A stretch of DNA of 64,000 nucleotides, taken from an uncultured Prolixibacteraceae bacterium (GTDB lineage Bacteria; Bacteroidota; Bacteroidia; Bacteroidales; Prolixibacteraceae). The notes beneath the pieces were generated by a model. It searched no databases. It was not told where the DNA came from and saw only the letters and a list, made by a program, of their open reading frames with translations. The translations under genes were made by a program, and so were the position numbers. Shown piece after piece: positions 9,186 to 18,526 of the stretch. The DNA lies in assembly GCA_937915865.1 (NCBI GenBank), contig CALGIG010000015.1, positions 62,001-126,000 of the forward strand, in the 5' to 3' direction. Every line of letters begins with the position of its first letter. Within the stretch, counting starts at the first letter, position 1.

Positions 9186-9709
9186 GATTATCGTTTGGTA
9201 ATAGTTTTGATTATAACTTGCTTTAATAAACCGATTCAATTATTAAAAGCTCGGATTATACAATTATTGAACAAAATGGACCTGTGCCAAACAGGCAAAT
9301 ACAGTTCCCGTAAATTTTCATCGATACTGTTGAAAGAAGCAATGTTCAGATAAATTACTTTGATTCATAAGCGAAAAGCTGGAAACTTATAGAAACTGTT
9401 TAAATTTTATTTTACCGTTCCGTTAGGAACAAAATGTGGGTAGGAAAAGAATGATTTTAGATGATCTCTTGTCCCGTACGGGACAAAATGGAACGATAAA
9501 TGGTCATTTTTCTACCCATATATTTTCTCTCCGGGAAATTTAAACAGACTCTTAATTTCATCTTTCAAAAGCTGTTAAACACAGAGAGCACATCTTCTTC
9601 CATCATTATTCCAATCTGGGCCCGTATTAGTCGAATAAATGAGATTTCAATAAACAATATGTTTAATAAAAAAAATAATATCCATGCAAAATGCTGGTTG
9701 TAAGACACT
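9186..9709. other. 524-bp intergenic region holding a REP-like palindromic element
   Basis: Non-coding gap between the sulfatase stop (9710) and the esterase start (9185). Apart from the palindromic element at 9417-9518 (own entry) it is AT-rich with no open frame that looks like a gene. I see no TAnnTTTG box that I would trust as an esterase promoter. Confidence 0.6.
9417..9518. repeat. REP-like composite palindromic element
   Basis: Three nested symmetries within about 100 bp. A small hairpin GTTCC-GTTA-GGAAC lies at 9417-9430. A perfect 18-bp palindrome TTGTCCCGTACGGGACAA lies at 9469-9486. A pair of outer inverted arms, TGGGTAGGAAAAGAATGA (9437-9454) and TCATTTTTCTACCCA (9504-9518), encloses that palindrome. 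Such compact nested palindromes in gene gaps are characteristic of REP/BIME-type elements mobilised by RAYT (IS200-like) transposases. No transposase gene is nearby. Only one copy is present in this window, so repetition in the genome is not shown here. Confidence 0.5.
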
Positions 9710-11140
9710 TTATTTTTCAGGGAACCATTCTTGATCATAAATCTTTCTCATTTCCTCTAATTTTGACGCGTATTTTACATCGTTTGTGCAATGAACTGTT
9801 TCATAAGGATCTTTTTTTAGATCAAATAGATTTTCCTCCACGCCAACAACGTTATACCGAATGTATTTTAATCCATCGGAATTGATAACCATTTTCCCAA
9901 CTTCACTTTCCACGCCAAGATTTGTTCTCCAATCAGAATTCTTATTTTCTGTTAACGGACGCAAACTCTTTCCATGGAGATCAGCATTCCCTTTTATTCC
10001 TGCAAAATCGCACACTGTTGGGAGAAGATCCAAACCGTTTGAAATAAGATGTGTGCTATCCGTTTGACCAGGGACAATATGTCCTTTCCACATAGCCATA
10101 AAAGGAACATTAATCGCTTCCTCATAAAGTAAGCTTTTGTGTTCCAACCGATGAGATGCATCCATATCTCCATGGTCACTTGAAAACAAAATCAAGGTGT
10201 TTTCTTCTTGCCCACTTTCTTTTAAAGCATCTAAAACAATTTGAATTTGTTTATCCACTGCTTCAGTTAATCGACAATAAGCCCATCGGTGCCTGCGCCA
10301 ATCCTTTTCCGAATATTTCTCCCGTGCATTCTTCTGAAAAAAACGTTGGTTGATTCTCCATGTTACCGCCTTTGGTTCGTCAACTTCCGGCTCAAAATTC
10401 GGTGGTAGTGGTGGACAATAATGGGCAAAAAATTCTTCTTCGCTTACACCTTCAGGTATTTTTAATGCCTTATCGAGTGATTCTAATTCTGTTTTCGCAT
10501 TTTTCAGTGTCTTCTTTTCTTGTTCCCCACAATTGTCCCGAATTGCCATATAACAAATATCATGTGGGTTAATAAAGGAGATAACCATAAAATAAGGTTC
10601 TTGAGGTTTGGACATTATAAATCTGGCAGCCTCAACGGCTAATTTATCCCGTTCGTCCTTTGTAATATTATGGAACCCAAGTGAATCCGGACTTAAAGGC
10701 TTGGGTAGATGCTCTTTCCCTCCATATATTAATTGATAACCTGCAGCCTTTAAATATGATGCAATAGTTGTGTTCCTTACTTCTTCCGAAATTACCGGAA
10801 TCGTCATTGAACCAACATTTTCTTTTACAGGATTTCCGGTTTTATCATTAAATATACTTGGGAATCGTCCGGTCATCAGGCTCACTCTCGATGGCGAACA
10901 AACAGGGTTCGTTGCATAAGCTCTTGTGAAACGGATCCCATTTTGTGCAATATAATCCATTGCCGGTGTTTTTAACCATTTATTTCCGGCACAACTCATC
11001 ATCGTTTCACATTGCTGATCAGTACAAATAAATATTATATTAGGTCTTTCTGAAACTTTAGTTTTGCCGATAGAACAATTAGTTAAAACGAATCCCAGGA
11101 TTCCCAGAGACGTCATTTTTATAGAGACTGAATTTCTCAT
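9710..11140 (-). CDS. Cysteine-type sulfatase (S1 family), predicted lipoprotein
   Basis: Sulfate-ester hydrolase acting on a sulfated sugar. I choose the start complementary to 11138-11140 (476 aa) because it opens a lipoprotein signal with lipobox LTNC (Cys22) and leaves a 16-bp gap to the preceding gene. The longer frame to 11191 would overlap that gene by 35 bp and bury the signal. The S1 active-site signature is clear: CSPSRVSLMTGR, whose Cys is converted to formylglycine by a maturase not encoded here. Other family marks are IFICTDQQ near the N-terminus (metal ligand Asp), FSSDHGD and KSLLYEEAINVP. Length is normal. It is in one run with GH106 and GH78, which suggests the glycan carries sulfate on or next to rhamnose; the exact linkage is not readable. 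Confidence 0.93.
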   Translation of the reverse strand: MRNSVSIKMTSLGILGFVLTNCSIGKTKVSERPNIIFICTDQQCETMMSCAGNKWLKTPAMDYIAQNGIRFTRAYATNPVCSPSRVSLMTGRFPSIFNDKTGNPVKENVGSMTIPVISEEVRNTTIASYLKAAGYQLIYGGKEHLPKPLSPDSLGFHNITKDERDKLAVEAARFIMSKPQEPYFMVISFINPHDICYMAIRDNCGEQEKKTLKNAKTELESLDKALKIPEGVSEEEFFAHYCPPLPPNFEPEVDEPKAVTWRINQRFFQKNAREKYSEKDWRRHRWAYCRLTEAVDKQIQIVLDALKESGQEENTLILFSSDHGDMDASHRLEHKSLLYEEAINVPFMAMWKGHIVPGQTDSTHLISNGLDLLPTVCDFAGIKGNADLHGKSLRPLTENKNSDWRTNLGVESEVGKMVINSDGLKYIRYNVVGVEENLFDLKKDPYETVHCTNDVKYASKLEEMRKIYDQEWFPEK

Positions 11141-11156
11141 AATAAGCCTTTGAGTT

Positions 11157-14100
11157 TTAATTCTGGATAATGATATCTTGTTGGTCTCCAAATTCTATGC
11201 TAACTGGTCCAACCAACCCCGAAGGCATAAGCTCGTCTTTTGAGGAAAACGCCTGGTGCCCTTCTTTATATACCGATCGGTCGGGTACACGGCGGACATT
11301 TGTTTTGGTTGTCCATTGGCTCTCAGGCAAACCTGCATCGCCAATAAGCCGGTTGGCCCAGCAGTTGGTCACTTCTATTTTCAGTTCGTTTGTTCCCTCT
11401 TTCAGGTTCCCCGAAAGGTCAACCATCCATGGGTAGGTCCAAACAACGCCCAAATCTTTTCCGTTTATCCATACTCTTGAAATGTCGTGAACCACACCTA
11501 GTTGTAACCGTGAGGTGAGTTTTGCCTGTTCTGCAGTCAGGGTAAACGACTTCGAATATGTTGCTGTCCCCGAGAAATATTTGATCTGTGGATTCGAATG
11601 CTCGTTCCAGAGCGTAAGTTTCTCAAAAGTGGTTTCCCATCCTTTTACCCCGGTTGCCGGATTGAATGCAACATTCCATGAACCAGGCATTTCCAATGGA
11701 GAAATAACCGTTACCTGTGCCTTATTTGTTTTCCCGTTGGAAGTAGTGAAAGCGTAGTTCCCACTTTTCCAGAAGATGAATTTCGATGAATTTTCGTCTT
11801 TCGAAACCAGTTGGGGATTTTCAGGGCCGCTAACCAATGTAAAATGCTTGCTCTCGGCTTTTTCCCTGAATATAACAAACGCCGAACCGTTTTTCGATAG
11901 GGTTAGTGGTACGATGGTACGCCCGTCGTTGGTTTGTCTGTAACTTACTGCCTGAGAAATTTTTCCGGTAACAGGGTCCCACATCTCCGGTTTTTTATTG
12001 TTTACCCTGAAAATACAATCGTTGTTTCCTTCTCCTGATACAAAATATAAGTCAAAGTTTTCACAGTTGCGGTGTATGTACTGGAATGGTCCTTCAAAAT
12101 CGGGAAGCATATTTAATTTCTTAACGATTTCTTCCATGCTTGGTCCGGTGATAATTTTGCCCTTTCCTAATATGTTTATTTTCACAGTTTCATCATAGCC
12201 GGTCCACAGTTTATCTGCCAGGGTGCCAATTTCTTTGTCGCATCCAGGATAGTCTTTAATGCCGGGGGTTATGGTTGGTTTAGTTTTGCCCAATATCACT
12301 GTTGCGCCGTCGTTGATAAGTTTGGTTATTTTACTCAATACCTCAGCCGGGATTACGGGGTCAATTAGATCGACGACCAGCATCTTGTAACTCATGCCGT
12401 CGGGAAGTACAAGCTGACCATTTTTGACCGACAACCGGTTAATGATAACTTCTGAATTGAGAAGGTCGTACGATATACCTTTGACCGGGACGAGCGAAGA
12501 ATTAGGGTTCCATTTTTCAGCTCTTCCCCACATCTGGTAATTTTTATCACTAACATAACAGCACGCATCGGCAACAAAATTTCCTTTGCGTAGCATCGAC
12601 TGGCAACGTCCAAGGTACGTAAAGAATCCACCGGCTTTGTTCCACCAGGTGATGTTGGTGTTGATGTGAGTCCCGGCAAAATATTCATAACCAGGCTTGC
12701 CAACTTCGGGTGGCGAAGCGGTGAATGTGTGCCAGATGAAGAAGTTGGCCCCATCGATGAGGTTAATATCAGCAAAAGGTTTAAGGTATGCCGGGTATTT
12801 GGTCCAGTGTTGCCCCATGTGGGTAAATGCTTCAACTGCAACAAGCGGATGTCCGTAAATGTGGCCAGCCATTGCTGCATAACGGATATTCGATTTTGTG
12901 GTAAGATCGTTCAGGTTCGAACACCAGAATTCACCCTGGGGCATATCGTTTTCTCCCCAGAATGTTAACTGATCGGCTTCCTTGAACATGGGCGCCTGGC
13001 GAGGCCATGGGCCACCGTCTTCCGAATGCCACAGTATCCCTTTCGAATGACAGAGTTGTCCGATTACTTCGTAGCAGTTATGTTTGAAACAATCGCTCAC
13101 ATTGCGCAGGTAATCGCGCATGAACCGATTGTTTAACGACTTGTCTTCCAGAGATAAACCTGCAAGGATGGGCATGTATTGTTTCATGTCGTAACCCTGG
13201 TATTTTTTGAAGTACTCTTCGAACCCAACTGTCCAATCTGGCTGCCCACCTTCCCAACTTACATTGTAAAAATGGGTGAGTGTTACTCCTGCCAGCGAGC
13301 CTGCGTCTTTCAGTAGTTCGGCCCCCATTAAATTGAAATATTTGGTAACAGCTTCGGGATTAAGGATGTCGACACCACATTCGTCGCCAATGGTATGGAA
13401 ACCGAAACGGATAATTTGCCAATTACCTTCAGGTACGTCCCAAAGAAGTTTGCCCTTGTTTATTTTGTCGCTGAGATCGACTATTTCACTGGCTACAGGT
13501 GCATTTTCAGCAGGTGCCGATACGGTTTTCCATTCTCCGTTCAGGTTTATTGCCTTGTCTTTGCTTGTATTGCCCGATTTTACTTTAACAGCCAATAACT
13601 TAACATCCTGAAAATATTTTTTGTCGGAAGGTATGCCAAGTTCGGCTGATATTTTTCCCGGCCCCATCACCGATGACGATGTCCAGATAAGTTGTTTCGC
13701 CCTATTTTCTTTCATGTCCCATGGCCCGCGCAGCGAACCGCCTGTATTAGCCAGGTTGATGCTCATCTTTAATCCCAACCGGTGAGCTTCCTGCATGGCA
13801 AATTTTACCATCTCACGCCATCCTGTGCTCATGAATTCATACTTAATATTCAACGGGACAGGGATATGCCCGGTCCTCCCGTCGTAAGAGTCCCAATATC
13901 CCCTTGAATCGAAGAGTAAAAAGCCGCCGATCCCTTTTTTCTGCATTTCTTCCAGGTCGCGGGTAATCATTTCCTTTGTTACATTTCCTTTCAGCCACCA
14001 GTAGTAAACCCAAGGTTTACCTTCATTGGCAACTGTCTGAAATTCGCTCTCGGAAATATTTGTACAAGTGGCGCTGTTACCGGTTTTCTCATTTTTTCCG

Positions 14101-14186
14101 GGCTGTCCGATACAGGAAAATACAGAGAGCAACAAGCCTGTTATGAGCAAAACAGGATTGATTTTGATTTTCTTTTGATTTTTCAT
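11157..14186 (-). CDS. GH106-type alpha-L-rhamnosidase (predicted lipoprotein)
   Basis: Large exo-acting glycoside hydrolase (1009 aa). A lipoprotein signal ends with lipobox VFSC (Cys25). The N-terminal catalytic segment has the GH106 landmark: a tryptophan/tyrosine-rich start (PWVYYWWLKGNVTKEMI) followed by DLEEMQKKGIGGFLLFDSRGYW. Further on, WHSEDGGPWPRQAP and ADQLTFWGEND mark the barrel. A C-terminal galactose-binding-like beta-sandwich is at about 850-950 (RVWINGKDLGVVWTYPW). Length is slightly below the usual 1100. It lies 31 bp downstream of GH78 and 16 bp upstream of the sulfatase, so the three are probably cotranscribed. Assignment to GH106 rests on recognised motifs; a distant relative with different specificity is possible. 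Confidence 0.82.
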   Translation of the reverse strand: MKNQKKIKINPVLLITGLLLSVFSCIGQPGKNEKTGNSATCTNISESEFQTVANEGKPWVYYWWLKGNVTKEMITRDLEEMQKKGIGGFLLFDSRGYWDSYDGRTGHIPVPLNIKYEFMSTGWREMVKFAMQEAHRLGLKMSINLANTGGSLRGPWDMKENRAKQLIWTSSSVMGPGKISAELGIPSDKKYFQDVKLLAVKVKSGNTSKDKAINLNGEWKTVSAPAENAPVASEIVDLSDKINKGKLLWDVPEGNWQIIRFGFHTIGDECGVDILNPEAVTKYFNLMGAELLKDAGSLAGVTLTHFYNVSWEGGQPDWTVGFEEYFKKYQGYDMKQYMPILAGLSLEDKSLNNRFMRDYLRNVSDCFKHNCYEVIGQLCHSKGILWHSEDGGPWPRQAPMFKEADQLTFWGENDMPQGEFWCSNLNDLTTKSNIRYAAMAGHIYGHPLVAVEAFTHMGQHWTKYPAYLKPFADINLIDGANFFIWHTFTASPPEVGKPGYEYFAGTHINTNITWWNKAGGFFTYLGRCQSMLRKGNFVADACCYVSDKNYQMWGRAEKWNPNSSLVPVKGISYDLLNSEVIINRLSVKNGQLVLPDGMSYKMLVVDLIDPVIPAEVLSKITKLINDGATVILGKTKPTITPGIKDYPGCDKEIGTLADKLWTGYDETVKINILGKGKIITGPSMEEIVKKLNMLPDFEGPFQYIHRNCENFDLYFVSGEGNNDCIFRVNNKKPEMWDPVTGKISQAVSYRQTNDGRTIVPLTLSKNGSAFVIFREKAESKHFTLVSGPENPQLVSKDENSSKFIFWKSGNYAFTTSNGKTNKAQVTVISPLEMPGSWNVAFNPATGVKGWETTFEKLTLWNEHSNPQIKYFSGTATYSKSFTLTAEQAKLTSRLQLGVVHDISRVWINGKDLGVVWTYPWMVDLSGNLKEGTNELKIEVTNCWANRLIGDAGLPESQWTTKTNVRRVPDRSVYKEGHQAFSSKDELMPSGLVGPVSIEFGDQQDIIIQN

Positions 14187-14217
14187 GGTTCGTTAGTATA
14201 AAGATAAGTTTTTGAGG

Positions 14218-16917
14218 TTATTTTTTTACAGTAAAAGAGTACCTGCCCGATCCAAGTTGATAAAGTATAAAGTCCTTCTGCTGGCCGGCGAACAGAATGT
14301 CGTTTGAACTTTTAACTTGCTGTTTGCCTTCAAATATCGCTTCCTGGTTACTGGCTGGTATATAAATGGTTGCTGTTGTGTTAGCCGGAACTGTTACCAA
14401 CCATCTGAATTCATGATCGGTATTTTGCCATTTGCTTGAAATCAGCCCGTATATTGAATTGTACGAAGCTTCGGCGTGGTCGAGCGAATTGGTCAACTGG
14501 GGACGAAAAATGATGTGCCTGAAACCTGGGTCCTCAGGGTCGGGGTTAATGCCAGCTATCCCGTTGTAAAACCAGGCATCGAACCCTCCCTGGAAAGGAT
14601 GGTTTCTTGAACGGGTACCGGCAGAAGTTTCGTCAATCAAACGTTCGCCCCAATATTCCCATACTGTGGTAGCCCCACGTGAGAATAATTCACCGAAACT
14701 GGGATAAGTAATTTGATTTAACATTTCAAGAGCAACATCTCCGTATCCGTATAGGCCCAATTCTCCATAAATGTACCGGGTTCCCATGTGTCCTGTAGAA
14801 TGGTGCCCGTTATGGTTTTCAATTATGTCTTTTTTCATGCTTTGTGCCACCGCAGTTTCGTCCCCTTCAGGTATTAAGCCAAATTTTAAGGCAACAGCAT
14901 CTCCTGTCTGGGAGCCGAAAGTCTTCATTTCTTTGTTGTAAAAATGCTGAATGAATGCTGCTTTTATTTCATTCTTTAAATGGGTATATTTTTGTTTGTC
15001 ATCATCTTTCCCAAGGGCAGCTGCCAATTGACTCATTAATTCAGCATCGTAATAGAAGAAAGCAGTTGATGTCAATTCTCTTGGCGTTCTTACTGACCTT
15101 ACAGAACCGGGTTCGAACAAGTCACCCCATCCGTCGGTAAGAATATAATTTTTTGCCATTTTTTGTAAATGGTCCATAAAAAAAGTCATCCCCTGGTAAT
15201 GCTCCTGCGCAACAGAAATATCGCCATAGTAGAGATATATAAAATATGGAATCTGAATAAATGTTGATCCCCAATCGGATGATGCCTTTCCACTGGTTCG
15301 TTTTCCTGGGGCAATATGATTTGGAATATCTCCCTTTCGACCAGTCTCGATATCCTGAACAAATTTTTTCAAGGTTAACGGTGCGTCAAAATTATAAACC
15401 ATCATTTCTGTCAGAATATCTCCAAGCCATTGGCATCTCTCCCTGTGCGGGCAATCGGTCACTATTCCATGAACATTACTAAGTGTGGTCCATAAAATTG
15501 TTCGGTGAATTTTATTAATCATTGCGTCAGAACATTTAAATGTTCCTTTTTCTTCCAGTGCCGTATTGACAACTACGCCTTCAATATTATCGAGAGATGG
15601 AATGCCTGAAAATCCGGTCATTTCAACATATTGGAATCCATGGTAAGTAAAACGGGGTTCCCATATTTCCTCTCCTTCGCCTTTACAGGTATAACTGTCG
15701 GTCTGGACAACACCTGTTGCATAAACGCCGGTGCTTGCCGGATCAATCATCCCATCATCAAAAACTGTTTCGGCAAACCGAAGTTGAATTGTTGTTCCTT
15801 TTTTTCCTTTCAGTTTTAACCTCGCCCATCCGGCAAAATTTTGGCCCATATCATAAACATAAACTCCTGGCTTCGGATTGGTAATTTTAATGGGCTTAAT
15901 AATTTTATTTTTTTTAATTGCCTGAATATTTTGTGCTTCCAGTTTTCCACCTGGGCTTTCCATTAATTCAACCTTTTTCCAATCTGAATCATTATAATAA
16001 GCTTTGTCCCATCCTGTTTTTTCCAATCGGGCATCATAAGATTCACCCCTGTAAATGTTATTTGAAATGACAGGCCCGGTTGAGCCTTTCCATGTATTGT
16101 TGGTCGTAATCAGGTTCTCAGTGCCATCTGCATAAGTAATGTGTATCTGTAAAATCAGTTTGGGCCTGCCATAAACAACATCTCCCCACCCGAATTTATA
16201 AACATTAACTACATTCTGGTTATACCAGCCATTACCCAACATTACTCCTATGGCATTCGTCCCTTGTTTGAGCATTTTCGTCACATCATACACGACATAG
16301 AATGTGCGTTGTTCATAATCGGTCTGTGCCGGATCAAGCACATGATCCCCAACTCTTGAACCGTTGATACTTAATTCGTAGTATCCAAGTCCACTTATAT
16401 AAGCACGGACTTCCTTAACCGGCTTTGTAATTTCGAACTCTTTTCGAAGGAGAGGGGCTGAGTCACCACAATCATATCCAATCCATTGCGCTTTCCATAA
16501 ACCAGGATCGAGCAAACCCATTTCCCAATTAGCGGGAGTGCTCCATTTCGATTTTTTATCGTATCTATCCCAAACACATACTTTCCAGTAGTATTTTTTT
16601 TCTGGTTCAAGTTCTTTTCCCTTAAATGAAATTTGAACCGATTGTTCCGATTTTACTTTGCCTGTGTCCCAAATATCGCCAATATTATTATTTAAAAGTT
16701 CCAGACTACCTGAAACAAGTATCTGGTAAGCTGTCTGTTTCTGGTTTCTTTCCAAAGAATTTATTATCCAGCTAAGTTTTGGCGCTTGATTATCAATTCC
16801 AAGCGGATTTAATGAATAATCGCAACGTAAGTCGCTAATTTTTAAATGGCTGGAAGAATGTGCCACTTTGCCAAAGATTAAAGAAAAGGCTAATATTAAC
16901 GGATAGATTGCTTTCAT
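14218..16917 (-). CDS. GH78 alpha-L-rhamnosidase
   Basis: Inverting alpha-L-rhamnosidase (899 aa) with a cleavable signal peptide (MKAIYPLILAFSLIFG). Domain order fits GH78. An N-terminal fibronectin-like domain starts with the hallmark LRCDYSLNPLGID (about 28-130). Next come the rhamnosidase N-domain beta-sandwich (about 160-330), the concanavalin-like domain, and the (alpha/alpha)6 barrel (about 445-800). The barrel contains DCPHRERCQWLGD, which carries the probable general-acid Glu, and TTVWEYW, which carries the probable base. A C-terminal beta-domain follows. The upstream 153 bp to susD contain a strong hairpin (16990-17034). With the sulfatase and GH106 it argues for a rhamnose-containing substrate. 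Confidence 0.95.
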   Translation of the reverse strand: MKAIYPLILAFSLIFGKVAHSSSHLKISDLRCDYSLNPLGIDNQAPKLSWIINSLERNQKQTAYQILVSGSLELLNNNIGDIWDTGKVKSEQSVQISFKGKELEPEKKYYWKVCVWDRYDKKSKWSTPANWEMGLLDPGLWKAQWIGYDCGDSAPLLRKEFEITKPVKEVRAYISGLGYYELSINGSRVGDHVLDPAQTDYEQRTFYVVYDVTKMLKQGTNAIGVMLGNGWYNQNVVNVYKFGWGDVVYGRPKLILQIHITYADGTENLITTNNTWKGSTGPVISNNIYRGESYDARLEKTGWDKAYYNDSDWKKVELMESPGGKLEAQNIQAIKKNKIIKPIKITNPKPGVYVYDMGQNFAGWARLKLKGKKGTTIQLRFAETVFDDGMIDPASTGVYATGVVQTDSYTCKGEGEEIWEPRFTYHGFQYVEMTGFSGIPSLDNIEGVVVNTALEEKGTFKCSDAMINKIHRTILWTTLSNVHGIVTDCPHRERCQWLGDILTEMMVYNFDAPLTLKKFVQDIETGRKGDIPNHIAPGKRTSGKASSDWGSTFIQIPYFIYLYYGDISVAQEHYQGMTFFMDHLQKMAKNYILTDGWGDLFEPGSVRSVRTPRELTSTAFFYYDAELMSQLAAALGKDDDKQKYTHLKNEIKAAFIQHFYNKEMKTFGSQTGDAVALKFGLIPEGDETAVAQSMKKDIIENHNGHHSTGHMGTRYIYGELGLYGYGDVALEMLNQITYPSFGELFSRGATTVWEYWGERLIDETSAGTRSRNHPFQGGFDAWFYNGIAGINPDPEDPGFRHIIFRPQLTNSLDHAEASYNSIYGLISSKWQNTDHEFRWLVTVPANTTATIYIPASNQEAIFEGKQQVKSSNDILFAGQQKDFILYQLGSGRYSFTVKK

Positions 16918-16989
16918 TAAAAGTTGGTTATTGTTTGTATGGCTGCTTAAGTTAGTTTTTCTTTTGATGTTGTCAAGCAGACTAACGAC

Positions 16990-17034
16990 GCTGACAGGTA
17001 GGCGAACCTGATAATGTTCGCAGTACCTGTCAGC
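16990..17034. repeat. Long hairpin between susD and GH78
   Basis: Perfect 11-bp arms GCTGACAGGTA (16990-17000) / TACCTGTCAGC (17024-17034) enclose a second stem GCGAAC (17002-17007) / GTTCGC (17016-17021), so nearly the whole 45 bp folds. Neither strand shows a T-run after it, so it is not a standard intrinsic terminator. It lies between the susD stop (17071) and the GH78 start (16917). A stabilising or attenuating role that keeps susCD message above that of the downstream enzymes is an inference. Confidence 0.6.
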
Positions 17035-17070
17035 ATGTTAGAAACTTAACTATATGGCATCGAAAAGATA

Positions 17071-18504
17071 TTAATATCCGTCGTTTTGGTCCAACTCAGG
17101 ACTAATTTGCCTTTGTTTGTCAGGTATAGGCATTAAAAGTTCGGTGTCCTTAATGGTGTATGCATTGCCGGTACTTGCAAAATAGGTGTTTAAAACGGTT
17201 TTTGCACGACCTGTCCTTACTAAGTCGAACCAGCGGTGTCCTTCGTGGAAGAACTCTATGCGGCGTTCTTTTTCCATCGCCAGGGTGAATTCGTCTTTCG
17301 ACAAACCCGACAAGTTGCTTAACCCGGCACGGGTTCTTACCAAGTTGATGTATGGCAAGGCTGTGGTGGTTTGTCCGTTTAAATTCAAAGCTTCGGCGTA
17401 CATCAGCAATACATCAGCATAACGTAAAACGGTGAAATTGATTCCGCCGTCGCCCGAAGTACCGGTTGAGAAATCGACAAATTTCAATCCGCAAAGGGTT
17501 TTTTCGTATTTCCCGGTAGTCAGTTTAACCGAATCGACTACTGAAGCAACTTTTCGTAAGTCGCCTTGTTCGTAGGCATTAAACAAATCTTTGGTTGGGC
17601 ACATGGCTCCGTTGCCGTTCATGTTGTTGGGGAATATGGCCATATTGAAAAGCCCTGGCGTATAACTTGATGAGAAACTGTTGCCTTCGCCCAAATTGCC
17701 TGAAAGATAACCAATTTCAAAAATCGATTCGCTCGACCCTTCACTGGTGCCATTGAACATGCTTTTGTAATTGGTTACCAATGAATAAGTATTTAGGTCG
17801 ATAACTTCTTTAAGAATTGTTGCAGCATTAGCGTACTGTCCTTCTGTTAAATATACTTTCCCAAGCAAAGTTTTTGCAGCCCCTTTCGACGATCTGGTTT
17901 TAGCCAGGCTAATGCCATCGAGCAATGTAGCTGCTTGTTTCAGGTCGTCTTCGATTTGGGCATATACATTGGCAACAGGCTGGCGGGTCATATCGAACGC
18001 AAAAATCTCGTTCGGGCTGCGGAATGCTACGTCAACAATTGGCACTTTACCATATAACCTAACCAGGTTGAAATAACATAAGGCTCTTATAAACAAGGCT
18101 TCACCCTTGTATTGGTTAATTTTTGTCTGGCTAAGACCCGACCCGTCAATTCTCGACAGGATATTGTTTGAATAGGCAACAGCAGTAAAACAATAGGTCC
18201 AGATACTGTTAACTACTCCGTTCGATGAGGTTACTTCGGCATAATCGAATTCCGATGTTGTTGTATCCCACGTATACGAATTGATGTTGGTATTATCGGT
18301 AAGCAATTCGGCAGGATATAGTATTGTCAGGTTGTACAATCCTTGCAGTGTATTGTAAATACCGATCATGGCAGTTTCGTAGTCCGATTCTGTTTTGTAG
18401 TAATTAATTTCGTTGATCTGGTATTCGGGCGACAACGACAAGAAGTCCTTACAAGATGTTAATCCAACGGCTATAAATAGTATAATAAAAGCTATCTTTT
18501 TCAT
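17071..18504 (-). CDS. SusD/RagB-family outer-membrane lipoprotein
   Basis: Glycan-binding lid of the SusC encoded 22 bp upstream (477 aa, normal size). Lipobox LTSC places the lipidated Cys at residue 18, followed by KDFLSLSPEY. The TPR-like region includes GEALFIRALCYFNLVRLYG, and the C-terminal SusD region shows LRYADVLLMYAEALNLNGQ and ERRIEFFHEGHRWFDLVRTG; the end PELDQNDGY is the family's classic C-terminus. It belongs to the rhamnosidase locus, the only SusCD pair in this window without an ECF/FecR pair. Confidence 0.96.
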   Translation of the reverse strand: MKKIAFIILFIAVGLTSCKDFLSLSPEYQINEINYYKTESDYETAMIGIYNTLQGLYNLTILYPAELLTDNTNINSYTWDTTTSEFDYAEVTSSNGVVNSIWTYCFTAVAYSNNILSRIDGSGLSQTKINQYKGEALFIRALCYFNLVRLYGKVPIVDVAFRSPNEIFAFDMTRQPVANVYAQIEDDLKQAATLLDGISLAKTRSSKGAAKTLLGKVYLTEGQYANAATILKEVIDLNTYSLVTNYKSMFNGTSEGSSESIFEIGYLSGNLGEGNSFSSSYTPGLFNMAIFPNNMNGNGAMCPTKDLFNAYEQGDLRKVASVVDSVKLTTGKYEKTLCGLKFVDFSTGTSGDGGINFTVLRYADVLLMYAEALNLNGQTTTALPYINLVRTRAGLSNLSGLSKDEFTLAMEKERRIEFFHEGHRWFDLVRTGRAKTVLNTYFASTGNAYTIKDTELLMPIPDKQRQISPELDQNDGY

Positions 18505-18526
18505 TTGAGTAAGATTTAAAGTTCGA

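Noticed and set aside
9186..9239. Upstream extension of the esterase reading frame
   Set aside because: It precedes a clean signal peptide and has no protein-like features; the start at 9185 is preferred.
11141..11191. Upstream extension of the sulfatase reading frame
   Set aside because: It overlaps the GH106 gene and pushes the lipoprotein signal inwards; the start at 11140 is preferred.
12392..12880. 162-codon minus-strand frame overlapping GH106
   Set aside because: Alternative frame within a well-supported enzyme gene on the same strand; no domain, not adjacent to any start signal.
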